NCBI GenBank assembly: GCA_050741915.1
Contig: JBOGEX010000013.1
Coordinates: 1-6,693, forward strand
Source of the DNA: JACCTH01 sp050741915
GTDB lineage: Bacteria; Actinomycetota; Acidimicrobiia; Spongiisociales; ZC4RG35
Direction of reading: 5' to 3'
Length of the DNA stretch: 6,693 bases
The translations under genes were made by a program, and so were the position numbers. Below the pieces are notes generated by a model, which searched no databases, was not told the origin of the DNA, and saw only the letters and a program-made list of their open reading frames with translations. Positions 1 to 5,293 of this stretch are shown piece by piece (the stretch's first letter is position 1; each line of letters opens with the position of its first letter).

Positions 1-101
1 GCGGTCCAGTAGCGCATCGACTCCTCGTCCGGGGGGAGCCCTGCCTCGTGATGGCAGCAGCCGTCGAGCGTGACGTTGATCGAGTATCGAAGTGGTCTCA
101 T
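1..101 (-). CDS. Dihydrofolate reductase family protein (RibD C-terminal-like), N-terminal fragment
   Basis: The gene starts at an ATG at 101 and runs leftward off the window, so only about 33 residues are seen. They begin MRPLRYSINVTLDGCCHHEA and continue through Gly-Leu-Pro-Pro-Asp-Glu-Glu. The opening beta-strand followed by SxNVTLDGxxxH is the characteristic start of the dihydrofolate reductase/RibD-C family, where this strand lines the NADPH and pterin site. Many actinobacterial members begin almost identically. A purine-rich ribosome site (AAGGGAGAG) lies 7-15 bases upstream on the minus strand and supports this ATG. These family members are mostly uncharacterised reductases rather than housekeeping FolA, so no substrate is claimed. 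The fragment is too short to show the full active site. The upstream side is the gene-poor stretch 102-727, and no operon partner is visible. Confidence 0.85.
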   Translation of the reverse strand, partial: MRPLRYSINVTLDGCCHHEAGLPPDEESMRYWT

Positions 102-727
102 CTCGTTGCTCTCCCTTGATGCGCGCCGCGCGTTCACCGGACCGTACTCATACGACTGCCGGTGCCATTTTCTCATCGGCGCCACGATCGCACCTACTCA
201 ACACCGTCGTGGTGCGAACCAGACCTCAGACCGAGCGCGCGACCGATTCGGCGATCGGCCTGCAGCAAAGGCGAGTAGACCCGAGTAACCGATTGCGCGG
301 CGCCATGGCTCGCCGAAGGGTGCCCTTCCACTCTGGCCGAGCGTGTCCTTGATCACAGACCACCAACCGCTGTCCGTGCTCGTCTCCGGTGAGACGCAGA
401 TGGCCGCCAGTGGGCAGATCGCAATGGCCGCCAACACACGCGCCCGCGGTGAGCGTCTTGGGCACCACCAGCGTCCGCGAACCAGTAGTTCTGACCCGCA
501 TAGGAGGTGCCGTTCTCGCTCGGCTGAATAGAACGGGTGATTCCGCTCACGATCATGTTATGCGTGGGTCAACGACTGTCCTCACCCGGAGGTGATGGCG
601 GCTAGACGCCTTTCAAGTGGTGTCATTATTGGAATCAGCCTATTGGGGTAGTGAGGCATGGCTCTGTCCTACATGCGCGACAGCGATCGCGTGCATGCTG
701 GCATAAGGGGGTCGTGTATTCGGATCG
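102..727. other. Gene-poor intergenic stretch
   Basis: No supportable gene lies between the reductase start at 101 and the TetR stop at 728. The open frames here overlap one another, are rich in Arg, Ser and Pro as expected for random GC-rich frames, and show no recognisable domain. Small structures are present: a GAAGGG-TG-CCCTTC palindrome at 315-328, a TCACC-CGGA-GGTGA hairpin at 582-595, and a longer imperfect hairpin at 672-697 listed separately. The left part must hold the promoter of the reductase, but I see no convincing -35/-10 pair. The stretch may be eroded coding DNA; a minus-strand frame around 330-437 with a hydrophobic Ala/Ile/Cys run is the only hint. Confidence 0.5.
672..697. 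terminator. Imperfect hairpin downstream of the TetR gene
   Basis: CATGCGCGA at 672-680 faces TCGCG-TG-CATG at 687-697 across a six-base loop, giving nine base pairs with a two-base bulge. It sits 31-56 bases past the TetR stop codon, a reasonable place for transcript termination on the minus strand. There is no T-run after it on that strand, so it is not a classical intrinsic terminator. It could equally be a protein site, since it contains the palindrome GCGATCGC. Confidence 0.25.
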
Positions 728-1342
728 TCAGTACGTGCGTTTGCTGGGGAGTAAGAGGCTGGGCAGAGATGTTCGCAACCAGGAGCTGTATGTGTCGAGA
801 TCCCAGCCTGCCTTCATGGCTTTGATGACGGTCTCGGGTCCCGCCATCAGCCAGAAGCCTCTCTTGATCAGCTCGTAGGGGATGTCTTCTCTGAGGTGTC
901 CTTTCTCCTGGAGCATGTCGATGAGTTCGCCTTGGTGATGAAACCGGATCTCCTCGAGTTCTTCTAGAGCGACGGCGACTTCTTGCTCGACAGCCGCAGC
1001 TTGATAGGCAACTTGAAACAGGGTTATGGCGCGGCTGGCTACCCGGTGGTTGGTTTCGACCGCATACTCGATGATCTCGAGCGGGTCGTCGAGACTCCAC
1101 ATGTGTTCATGATCCGCAGCCAGTTCATCGACCGCGCCTCCGGATCCTCGATCGCGAAGTGTTGACAGCATCAGCCCAGCCTTTGACCCGAACAGGTTGT
1201 AAACGGTGCGTTCGGCCACTCCAGCATGGTCGGCGATGGCGGTCATCGTCGTGGCGGCGTAGCCACGTTCCAGCATCAGCTCGAATGCCGCGTCTATCAC
1301 CAGACGCTGTGCAGCGCGGTGGCGGACCTCTCGGAGTGACAT
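728..1342 (-). CDS. TetR/AcrR family transcriptional regulator
   Basis: A one-component repressor of 204 residues, a normal length for the TetR family. The N-terminal DNA-binding domain occupies about residues 10-57: a first helix with RLVIDAAFELMLERGY, then the helix-turn-helix at about 31-52 (TTMTAIADHAGVAERTVYNL, followed by Phe-Gly-Ser-Lys), which is the family signature. The rest is the helical ligand and dimer domain with no recognisable ligand class. The ATG at 1342 is chosen because family homology begins there; the open frame extends upstream to 1696, but that extension overlaps the divergent gene and its promoter. A strong AGGAGG lies 14 bases before this ATG, longer than ideal, so a GTG or CTG a few codons upstream is possible. 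It is transcribed divergently from the membrane-protein cluster beginning at 1430. The palindrome at 1370-1388 lies in the shared 87-base spacer, so it likely represses that cluster and perhaps itself. Confidence 0.93.
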   Translation of the reverse strand: MSLREVRHRAAQRLVIDAAFELMLERGYAATTMTAIADHAGVAERTVYNLFGSKAGLMLSTLRDRGSGGAVDELAADHEHMWSLDDPLEIIEYAVETNHRVASRAITLFQVAYQAAAVEQEVAVALEELEEIRFHHQGELIDMLQEKGHLREDIPYELIKRGFWLMAGPETVIKAMKAGWDLDTYSSWLRTSLPSLLLPSKRTY

Positions 1343-1369
1343 CGGAGGCAGACTAGCCTCCTGCACCTC

Positions 1370-1388
1370 TTTACACGAACACTGTAAA
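1370..1388. promoter_or_regulatory. Candidate TetR-family operator palindrome
   Basis: TTTACA at 1370-1375 and TGTAAA at 1383-1388 are perfect inverted repeats around a seven-base centre (CGAACAC). The 19-base size fits the binding site of a TetR dimer. It lies in the spacer between the TetR gene and the divergent membrane-protein gene and overlaps the -35 box of the latter, the classical position for repression. Binding by this particular regulator is inferred from position. Confidence 0.6.
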
Positions 1389-1398
1389 CAGATATAGT
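1370..1398 (+). promoter_or_regulatory. Sigma-70-type promoter of the membrane-protein cluster
   Basis: A -35 box TTTACA (1370-1375) is separated by exactly 17 bases from a -10 box TATAGT (1393-1398), both close to the housekeeping sigma consensus. Transcription would start near 1405, about 25 bases before the ATG at 1430, leaving room for the GGAGG ribosome site at 1418-1422. The -35 box is also the left arm of the palindrome at 1370-1388, so repressor and polymerase would compete. No equally good minus-strand promoter for the TetR gene is visible. Confidence 0.65.
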
Positions 1399-1429
1399 CC
1401 AGCTGTAGTACCCTGTTGGAGGTCAAAAG

Positions 1430-2338
1430 ATGGGCATGGATGTACTCCGTTCGGACCGTGTCGAGGTCACCGAACCGGGTTGGGGGAGGGCCCGGAAGAT
1501 CGCCTTCTACACGGTCATCGCTCTCCTGTTGGCGGGTATTGGGGTCGTCTTCTGGAAGGTGAACCTGTTCTGGATCTTCGCCTGGCTGCCCGGGGACGTC
1601 CTCGAGCGTTTCTACGCCAGCCAGCTCGAACTCGACCACGTCAGTGGCCCTTTTGGTCCCCACATCAGCCACTACCTCGCCCTTTCCGCCAGCCATGTGA
1701 TCGTCCTCTTTGGTCTCGCCCTACAGCTGAGGCGGCCATGGACCAAGGTTGCTCTCATCTGGCAGAGCGCCGGGGCCCTGTTCCTGTCAGTGCTCACATT
1801 GCCGTTCGCGTTGGTAAGTGGCGGCCTGTCGTCGGCTCCTCCCCCAGTCTTCGCGGCCATGGCCCTGGTCTTAGTCGCCGCATTGCTCCATCCGGGCAAC
1901 CCGGTGAGGAAACCCCCAAAGCCTGCGGATCGACTCATGAGCGGTCTTTGGGTGATCGCGGCGATTCCCGCGGCTGTCCTTGTGATCTCCCAGCTCCAGT
2001 TGGAACTGACCGGGGTTCCTGCAGACCCGCACTGGCAAGGCCTGCATTACCACATGATGGCCGAGTATGGCCTGCATGTCCTCTTGGTCGGCTTGCTTGG
2101 AGCGTCTGCCCTTTCCGGATGGCGCTACTCCGCCTGGAGCGCCTCGTTCATGGTGGCGCTCCTCGGCACCGGCTTTGTTGTGTACCCGGATCTGTCGGGA
2201 AGCTACGGCCTGGCCTGGGGTGTCGCCATGATCCTGTGGGCAGCCCTATACCTCACAGCCGCAGAGGTCCGCCATCGGAGAAACCGGGTCAAGCGGCCAG
2301 CCGCAACCATCTCCGCCGGCGAATCGAACGAGCCGTGA
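1430..2338 (+). CDS. Polytopic membrane protein, about 8 transmembrane helices, function unknown
   Basis: I do not recognise the family. The 302-residue product has hydrophobic segments at about residues 24-42, 82-100, 106-128, 138-153, 171-188, 212-229, 235-252 and 260-279, then a short basic tail (RHRRNRVKR). Histidines cluster near membrane boundaries: His78, His81 and His89 before and within helix 2, and His201, His206, His208 and His216 before and within helix 6. Such placement could coordinate haem or a metal, but there is no known motif to confirm it. The ATG at 1430 is supported by GGAGG at 1418-1422, seven bases away, and by the promoter just upstream. It is the first gene divergent from the TetR regulator and so the likeliest regulatory target. 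It is followed after 181 bases by two further small membrane proteins that may share its role. Confidence 0.85.
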   Translation: MGMDVLRSDRVEVTEPGWGRARKIAFYTVIALLLAGIGVVFWKVNLFWIFAWLPGDVLERFYASQLELDHVSGPFGPHISHYLALSASHVIVLFGLALQLRRPWTKVALIWQSAGALFLSVLTLPFALVSGGLSSAPPPVFAAMALVLVAALLHPGNPVRKPPKPADRLMSGLWVIAAIPAAVLVISQLQLELTGVPADPHWQGLHYHMMAEYGLHVLLVGLLGASALSGWRYSAWSASFMVALLGTGFVVYPDLSGSYGLAWGVAMILWAALYLTAAEVRHRRNRVKRPAATISAGESNEP

Positions 2339-2519
2339 AACGAGTAAATCAGTACCCGGGTCCTCGCCCTCCCTCAATGGTCACGACGTCTAGCGCTCAC
2401 CGTACCTGGTACCTAGGCCCTTCGGCTCGGCATAGGCCCAACGGTCGATGTCCTGGGACGCCCGCGACGAGACCGGCGGATGATGTGCCATTCGCCCGTC
2501 CCAGAGAAAGGCAAGCACT

Positions 2520-2870
2520 ATGCGTGTGAAACCACGGACCCGTTCGGCGGGATACAAGATCGGATGGTGGGTCCTGGTAGTGATCGCCGGGCTCAGCATC
2601 GTGGGCTATCCGGCTTTCGTTGGTACAGCGGCGACGGAAATGGAGGTGGCGGCCTTCTTCGCCCTGGCCGGCATAAACATCTATGCACTATCCGTATTGC
2701 TCACCGCCTATCGGCGGGGTGAGCCGTGGGCGTGGTGGGTCACCTGGGTACTGGTCGCCGTCTACGGGATGACAATTCTCTATGCACCAGAACTAGGCAC
2801 CTACTACCTGGGACCGGCCATCGTCATGGCCATTGCTCAGCTGCTGACCTGGAGGGGGATGTGGATTTGA
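2520..2870 (+). CDS. Small four-helix membrane protein, function unknown
   Basis: The 116-residue product has hydrophobic segments at about 14-32, 42-64, 69-88 and 94-112, with little outside the membrane. Between helices 2 and 3 is AYRRGEPWAWW, a loop motif of the kind Tyr-Arg-Arg-Gly-Glu-x-Trp-Ala-Trp that recurs in uncharacterised bacterial membrane proteins; it does not define a function. The ATG at 2520 is preceded by AAAGG at 2507-2511, eight bases away, and begins with a basic N-terminus (RVKPRTR) that suits an inside-facing first loop. The next membrane gene starts inside the last codons of this one, with its own GGAGGGGG sequence, so the two are translationally coupled. The 181-base gap before it holds no clear promoter, so it may be read from the promoter at 1370 or from an unrecognised one. 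Confidence 0.8.
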   Translation: MRVKPRTRSAGYKIGWWVLVVIAGLSIVGYPAFVGTAATEMEVAAFFALAGINIYALSVLLTAYRRGEPWAWWVTWVLVAVYGMTILYAPELGTYYLGPAIVMAIAQLLTWRGMWI

Positions 2871-3512
2871 AAGGACGGCTGGCGGCCCTTGGTGTGGGCA
2901 CCTCGTTATTGCTGGCGATGATCGCCGGGGGATTCTCCTACCTTGTCTTCGTGTTGTCTCTCGTAGTCACCGTTGTGGCTGCCGGGATCGTGTGGCGGTG
3001 GATCCCGGGGTTTTTGGAAGACGGTTGCTTTAGGAGCTGCGGGTGGTGCGATAGCCGGATTGGTGATCCTGGCGCCGGGCTTCCGGCTGGCGATGCGCAT
3101 GGTGGCGATCATGGACCCGGTTCGGAGACCCGAATTCTCATTAGGCGGAACGATCTTCATCATGATCATGGTCGGTGTGCTCATGGGTGGATTGCTCGGA
3201 ATCGCGGGCATCCTGATCAGTCGCACCGCCAACATCAGCTCTTCCTCAGCTGCCGGCGGACTCCTCGGCTTGCTGACAGTGGGTGTCCTGGTGGGCAACT
3301 CCGGGCTCAGGGGGGAGCTCATCAGCCTGGGCGCCGGCCTGTGGCTCAACCTTGCCATGTTCGGGTCGGTGGCGATCGTCTACGGGATCGCCACGATAAA
3401 GGTGGCGGCTCGCCTCGGATCTGAACCAGGCCAACAGCATGACACCACGCGCGTCGACCTGCCAGCATCAACCCACACCGCCCGAAAAGGGCAGAAACGA
3501 GCAGGTGGGTGA
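2861..3512 (+). pseudogene. Coupled multi-pass membrane protein interrupted by a one-base frameshift
   Basis: Two overlapping frames together make one sensible membrane protein of about 216 residues. The first frame starts at GTG 2861, five bases after GGAGG (2851-2855) and ten bases inside the previous gene, and reads two hydrophobic segments ending RWIPGF. At the run GGGGTTTTT (3007-3015) the hydrophobic reading passes to the next frame, which continues WKTVALGAAGGAIAGLVI, then APGFRLAMRMVAIMDP, then four or so further helices and a hydrophilic basic tail to the TGA at 3510-3512. Removing one base from the run fuses the two cleanly. After the run the first frame turns into a Cys/Arg/His/Gly-rich shadow. 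Gly-x-x-x-Gly spacing in the helices suggests tight packing. The family is not identified. The break could be a real mutation, a base-calling error in the homopolymer, or less likely programmed shifting. Confidence 0.75.
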
Positions 3513-3588
3513 CCGAGCTCATCACCCAACCTCGTCCTGGCGATCATTGTCGTATTGGGACTGCTGATCAAGCGGTCCTTCGTGGCAG

Positions 3589-3617
3589 TGCCTTGGACTG
3601 GGACTGCCTTGGACTGG
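3589..3617 (+). repeat. 16-base tandem duplication
   Basis: TGCCTTGGACTGG occurs at 3589-3601 and again at 3605-3617, with a period of 16 bases and no mismatch, giving about 1.8 copies. Because 16 is not a multiple of three, the duplication changes reading frame in anything translated through it. It lies in the doubtful small membrane ORF. Confidence 0.85.
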
Positions 3618-3631
3618 TGTGGTGCTGTCCT

Positions 3632-3661
3632 CTTGGGAATACAACCGTCGCAGCTCCCAAG
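3632..3661 (+). terminator. Stem-loop after the membrane-protein cluster
   Basis: CTTGGGA at 3632-3638 pairs with TCCCAAG at 3655-3661 across a 16-base loop, and can extend by a T-G and a C-G pair. It lies about 120 bases past the stop of the frameshifted membrane gene and could end the operon transcript. A GC-rich run rather than a T-run follows, so intrinsic termination is not well supported. Confidence 0.25.
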
Positions 3662-3828
3662 GGCCCGCCCCGGTCCTGTCGTCAGGATTGAATCGGTCAA
3701 TATGCCGCAATCCGAAGACATGAAGGAGGAGCGCATAACGCGCGTCGCCAAGCCCGTGAACTCGCCGATCTGCCCGAGCGCTAACCGGCACTCGGCGCTA
3801 CCTGCCAGTTTCTGGAATGGCCACGATC

Positions 3829-3842
3829 GGTGACTTGTCACC
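3829..3842. promoter_or_regulatory. Perfect 14-base palindrome, candidate operator
   Basis: GGTGAC-TT-GTCACC is a perfect inverted repeat with a two-base centre. The centre is too short for a good hairpin loop, so a dimeric DNA-binding protein is a better guess. It lies about 160 bases before the M23 peptidase start, in non-coding sequence. No promoter boxes could be placed confidently beside it. Confidence 0.3.
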
Positions 3843-3893
3843 TCACGTCGACATTCAGGGTCCTCTGCATTTCGGTGAAGGCTTGAGGATGTC

Positions 3894-4005
3894 GCCCGAT
3901 GAGCTGGTCACAGGGTGTTTGTCATCGGGCCGACATCGGGTTGGGGGGAAAAACAAGGTGCTACTAGCAACGTCATCCCGGCAGCGGTAGCCTGCCCAGC
4001 CGATG
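3894..4005 (+). promoter_or_regulatory. Structured leader of the M23 peptidase gene with alternative pairings to the start codon
   Basis: GCCCGATGA (3894-3902) pairs perfectly over nine bases with TCATCGGGC (3922-3930). A second CATCGGG follows at 3934-3940. The start region of the peptidase, CCGATGA at 4000-4006, repeats the first strand and can pair with either complement, burying the ATG at 4003. A further hairpin GGCAG-N7-CTGCC (3980-3996) sits immediately before the start. No Shine-Dalgarno sequence lies at normal distance. This resembles a leader that switches between a start-exposing and a start-hiding fold. I cannot match it to a known riboswitch class: fragments such as CACAGGG and GGTAGCC recall cyclic-dinucleotide riboswitches, but the conserved cores are not there. 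Promoter boxes are not evident. Confidence 0.4.
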
Positions 4006-5256
4006 AGGAAGCGAGGTCTCTCGCTTTTCTTGGCCGGTTTCGTCGTCGCAACTGTGCTGCCGGCGGTCCCTGCACAAGCCGCCTGCCGGCCGACGGTGTC
4101 GACCCCGGCACCGCCTGCCCCTGTCCTTGCGACCCCCACCGATCCCCTGGCACCCGCCGATTCCTTGGCGCCTCCGCCCGAAGCACTTCCTCCGCCGGCC
4201 CCCATTCGTTACTGCTCCTACCGCTACCAGATGTTGTGGCCGGTGCTCGGTGGAGGGGCAATCGGATCGACTTTCGGGGCTGACCGCGATGGAGGGACTC
4301 GCCTTCACGCCGGCAACGACATCATGGCCCCGAAGATGACCCCGGTCGTGGCCGTGGCAAATGGAACCATCAAATCCATCCACGACGCCCCGGGCGACTG
4401 CTGCTGGGTCATCCTGTCCCACGACGATGGTTGGTCGTCCTGGTATCTCCACCTGAACAACGATCACTCTGGTACCGACGACGGACGCGGCGTCGGCATC
4501 CGACCCGATCTCGTCGCCGGAACCAGGGTCATGGCGGGCGAGGTGATCGGCTGGGTCGGTGACTCCGGCAATGCCGAACCTGGTCCTCCTCACCTTCATT
4601 TCGAGCTCCACCGGCCCGGGGTGGGTGCCATCGATCCGTACCCTGCTCTCCGCCGCGCCTACCGAGCAGCGCCCGCCCTCGAGGGGGTCACGGATGGGTT
4701 CGCAGGGTCTTTCACTGACGACGATGGCCTCGCCGCCGAGCCCGTCTTCCACCACTTGGTCGCATCCGGTGCTCTCGCTTCCTGCGATGAATGGGGGGCG
4801 GCGGTCTGCCCGCCTATTGCCGCCAGCAACCTCGACGCCGCCTCGTGGATCGGAAGCTTGGCGCGGGTCCTCATCCCGGTACGACCTCCGCCGGAGCCGG
4901 GACCAGAGATCATGGCATCGGTCGTCGCCATCCAGCTCGCATGTGGCGGCGCTGACTGCCCCGAACCGCCGTTGACCCGGGGCGAGGTGATGACGATGCT
5001 CCTCTGGGCGGTTCGCCAACGCGCCTACGAAGACGTGGTCGACGAGGCCGAGAGCGGCGAAGCCGTTCCGCCGCCGCCTTATTGGGAAACCGATCCCTAC
5101 TCGGCGATGTCACAGCTGCGATCGCTCGGCCTCGCCAACGACTGCCCGATGCTCGAGCTGCCACTCGACGGCTTGCTCAGTCGAGCCGACCTGGCGGTAT
5201 TGGTGGGCCAGGCCTTCGGGCTCTTGCCCACCGTGGCTTGCGGGAACCTGTCTTAG
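4003..5256 (+). CDS. Secreted M23-family metallopeptidase with S-layer-homology-like C-terminus
   Basis: This 417-residue exported protein probably cuts peptidoglycan cross-bridges. A signal peptide covers residues 1-26: basic MRKR, a hydrophobic core, and Ala-Gln-Ala before the cleavage site. A Pro/Ala-rich linker follows (about 30-68). The M23 (LytM/lysostaphin-type) domain spans about 75-215, starting with a Gly-rich segment and GSTFGADRDGGTRLHAGNDI. Zinc ligands His102, Asp106 and His199 and catalytic His150 and His197 (WYLHL and PHLHFEL) are all present, so the enzyme should be active. Residues 236-410 contain degenerate S-layer-homology-like units: a start SFTDDDG near 236, a YEDVVDE start near 342, and endings LTRGEVMTMLLWAV (324-337) and LLSRADLAVLVGQAF (391-405), suggesting cell-wall anchoring. 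The ATG at 4003 is the only start after an in-frame stop at 3988-3990, yet it lacks a good Shine-Dalgarno; see the structured leader. The phosphatase gene follows after 37 bases. Confidence 0.93.
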   Translation: MRKRGLSLFLAGFVVATVLPAVPAQAACRPTVSTPAPPAPVLATPTDPLAPADSLAPPPEALPPPAPIRYCSYRYQMLWPVLGGGAIGSTFGADRDGGTRLHAGNDIMAPKMTPVVAVANGTIKSIHDAPGDCCWVILSHDDGWSSWYLHLNNDHSGTDDGRGVGIRPDLVAGTRVMAGEVIGWVGDSGNAEPGPPHLHFELHRPGVGAIDPYPALRRAYRAAPALEGVTDGFAGSFTDDDGLAAEPVFHHLVASGALASCDEWGAAVCPPIAASNLDAASWIGSLARVLIPVRPPPEPGPEIMASVVAIQLACGGADCPEPPLTRGEVMTMLLWAVRQRAYEDVVDEAESGEAVPPPPYWETDPYSAMSQLRSLGLANDCPMLELPLDGLLSRADLAVLVGQAFGLLPTVACGNLS

Positions 5257-5257
5257 C

Positions 5258-5271
5258 GGCTTCGGAAAGCC
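5258..5271 (+). terminator. Short hairpin after the M23 peptidase stop
   Basis: GGCTT (5258-5262) and AAGCC (5267-5271) form a five-pair stem with a CGGA loop directly after the stop codon at 5254-5256. No T-run follows. With only 37 bases to the next gene, it may merely damp read-through between peptidase and phosphatase. Confidence 0.25.
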
Positions 5272-5281
5272 TTCGATTGGG

Positions 5282-5287
5282 TACAAC
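5282..5287 (+). promoter_or_regulatory. Possible -10 box for a leaderless phosphatase transcript
   Basis: TACAAC lies six bases before the GTG at 5294, the distance at which an actinobacterial -10 box places transcription start on the initiation codon. No Shine-Dalgarno sequence is seen at normal distance from this GTG, which fits leaderless translation. No convincing -35 box is visible, and the hexamer does not end in T, so this is tentative. Confidence 0.3.
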
Positions 5288-5293
5288 AGACTT

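Larger units (their letters stand above)
3509..3833 (+). pseudogene. Possible coupled small membrane ORF, frameshifted
   Basis: A GTG at 3509 overlaps the TGA of the preceding gene as GTGA, with AGGTGG just upstream, the usual arrangement for translational coupling. It reads Val-Thr-Glu-Leu-Ile-Thr, but its own frame then becomes Pro/Arg-rich nonsense. Skipping one base of CCC at 3525-3527 gives NLVLAIIVVLGLLIKRSFVA, a convincing single transmembrane helix with a basic stop-transfer end. That frame stays open to 3833 but after about residue 30 looks unlike a conserved protein, and it crosses a 16-base tandem duplication at 3589-3617 that itself shifts frame. The simplest reading is a small membrane gene at the end of the operon that is damaged or miscalled. 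The C-terminal boundary is uncertain, and the whole call may be chance hydrophobicity. Confidence 0.3.

Noticed and set aside
330..501. Minus-strand frames with plausible-looking segments (a hydrophobic Ala/Ile/Cys run; a Gly/His/Cys-rich stretch)
   Set aside because: They overlap one another in different frames, have no good start signal or recognised domain, and have the composition of shadow frames in GC-rich DNA.
595..651. Short plus-strand ORF starting MAARRLSSGVIIGISLLG, like a signal-peptide start
   Set aside because: It stops after 18 codons, and the GGAGG is only two bases before the ATG, too close for a normal ribosome site.
1343..1696. N-terminal extension of the TetR frame to a start at 1696
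   Set aside because: It runs through the divergent promoter, operator and the start of the opposite gene, and the family domain begins at 1342; it is simply an open antisense frame.
1480..2529. Long plus-strand open frame of about 349 codons overlapping the polytopic membrane gene
   Set aside because: It is Arg/Pro/Gly-rich with no domain and lies in the other frame of a gene with clear helices, promoter and ribosome site.
3927..3948. G-quadruplex formed by GGG runs in the M23 leader
   Set aside because: The last two runs are contiguous with no loop, so a three-tier quadruplex would be irregular; the base-pairing explanation is simpler.
3894..4002. Known cyclic-dinucleotide riboswitch upstream of the M23 gene
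   Set aside because: Only short fragments resemble such riboswitches; the conserved core segments are not present, so no class is assigned.
3973..5019. Long minus-strand open frame opposite the M23 peptidase
   Set aside because: Low-complexity Arg/Gly/Asp-rich antisense of a gene with intact catalytic motifs.
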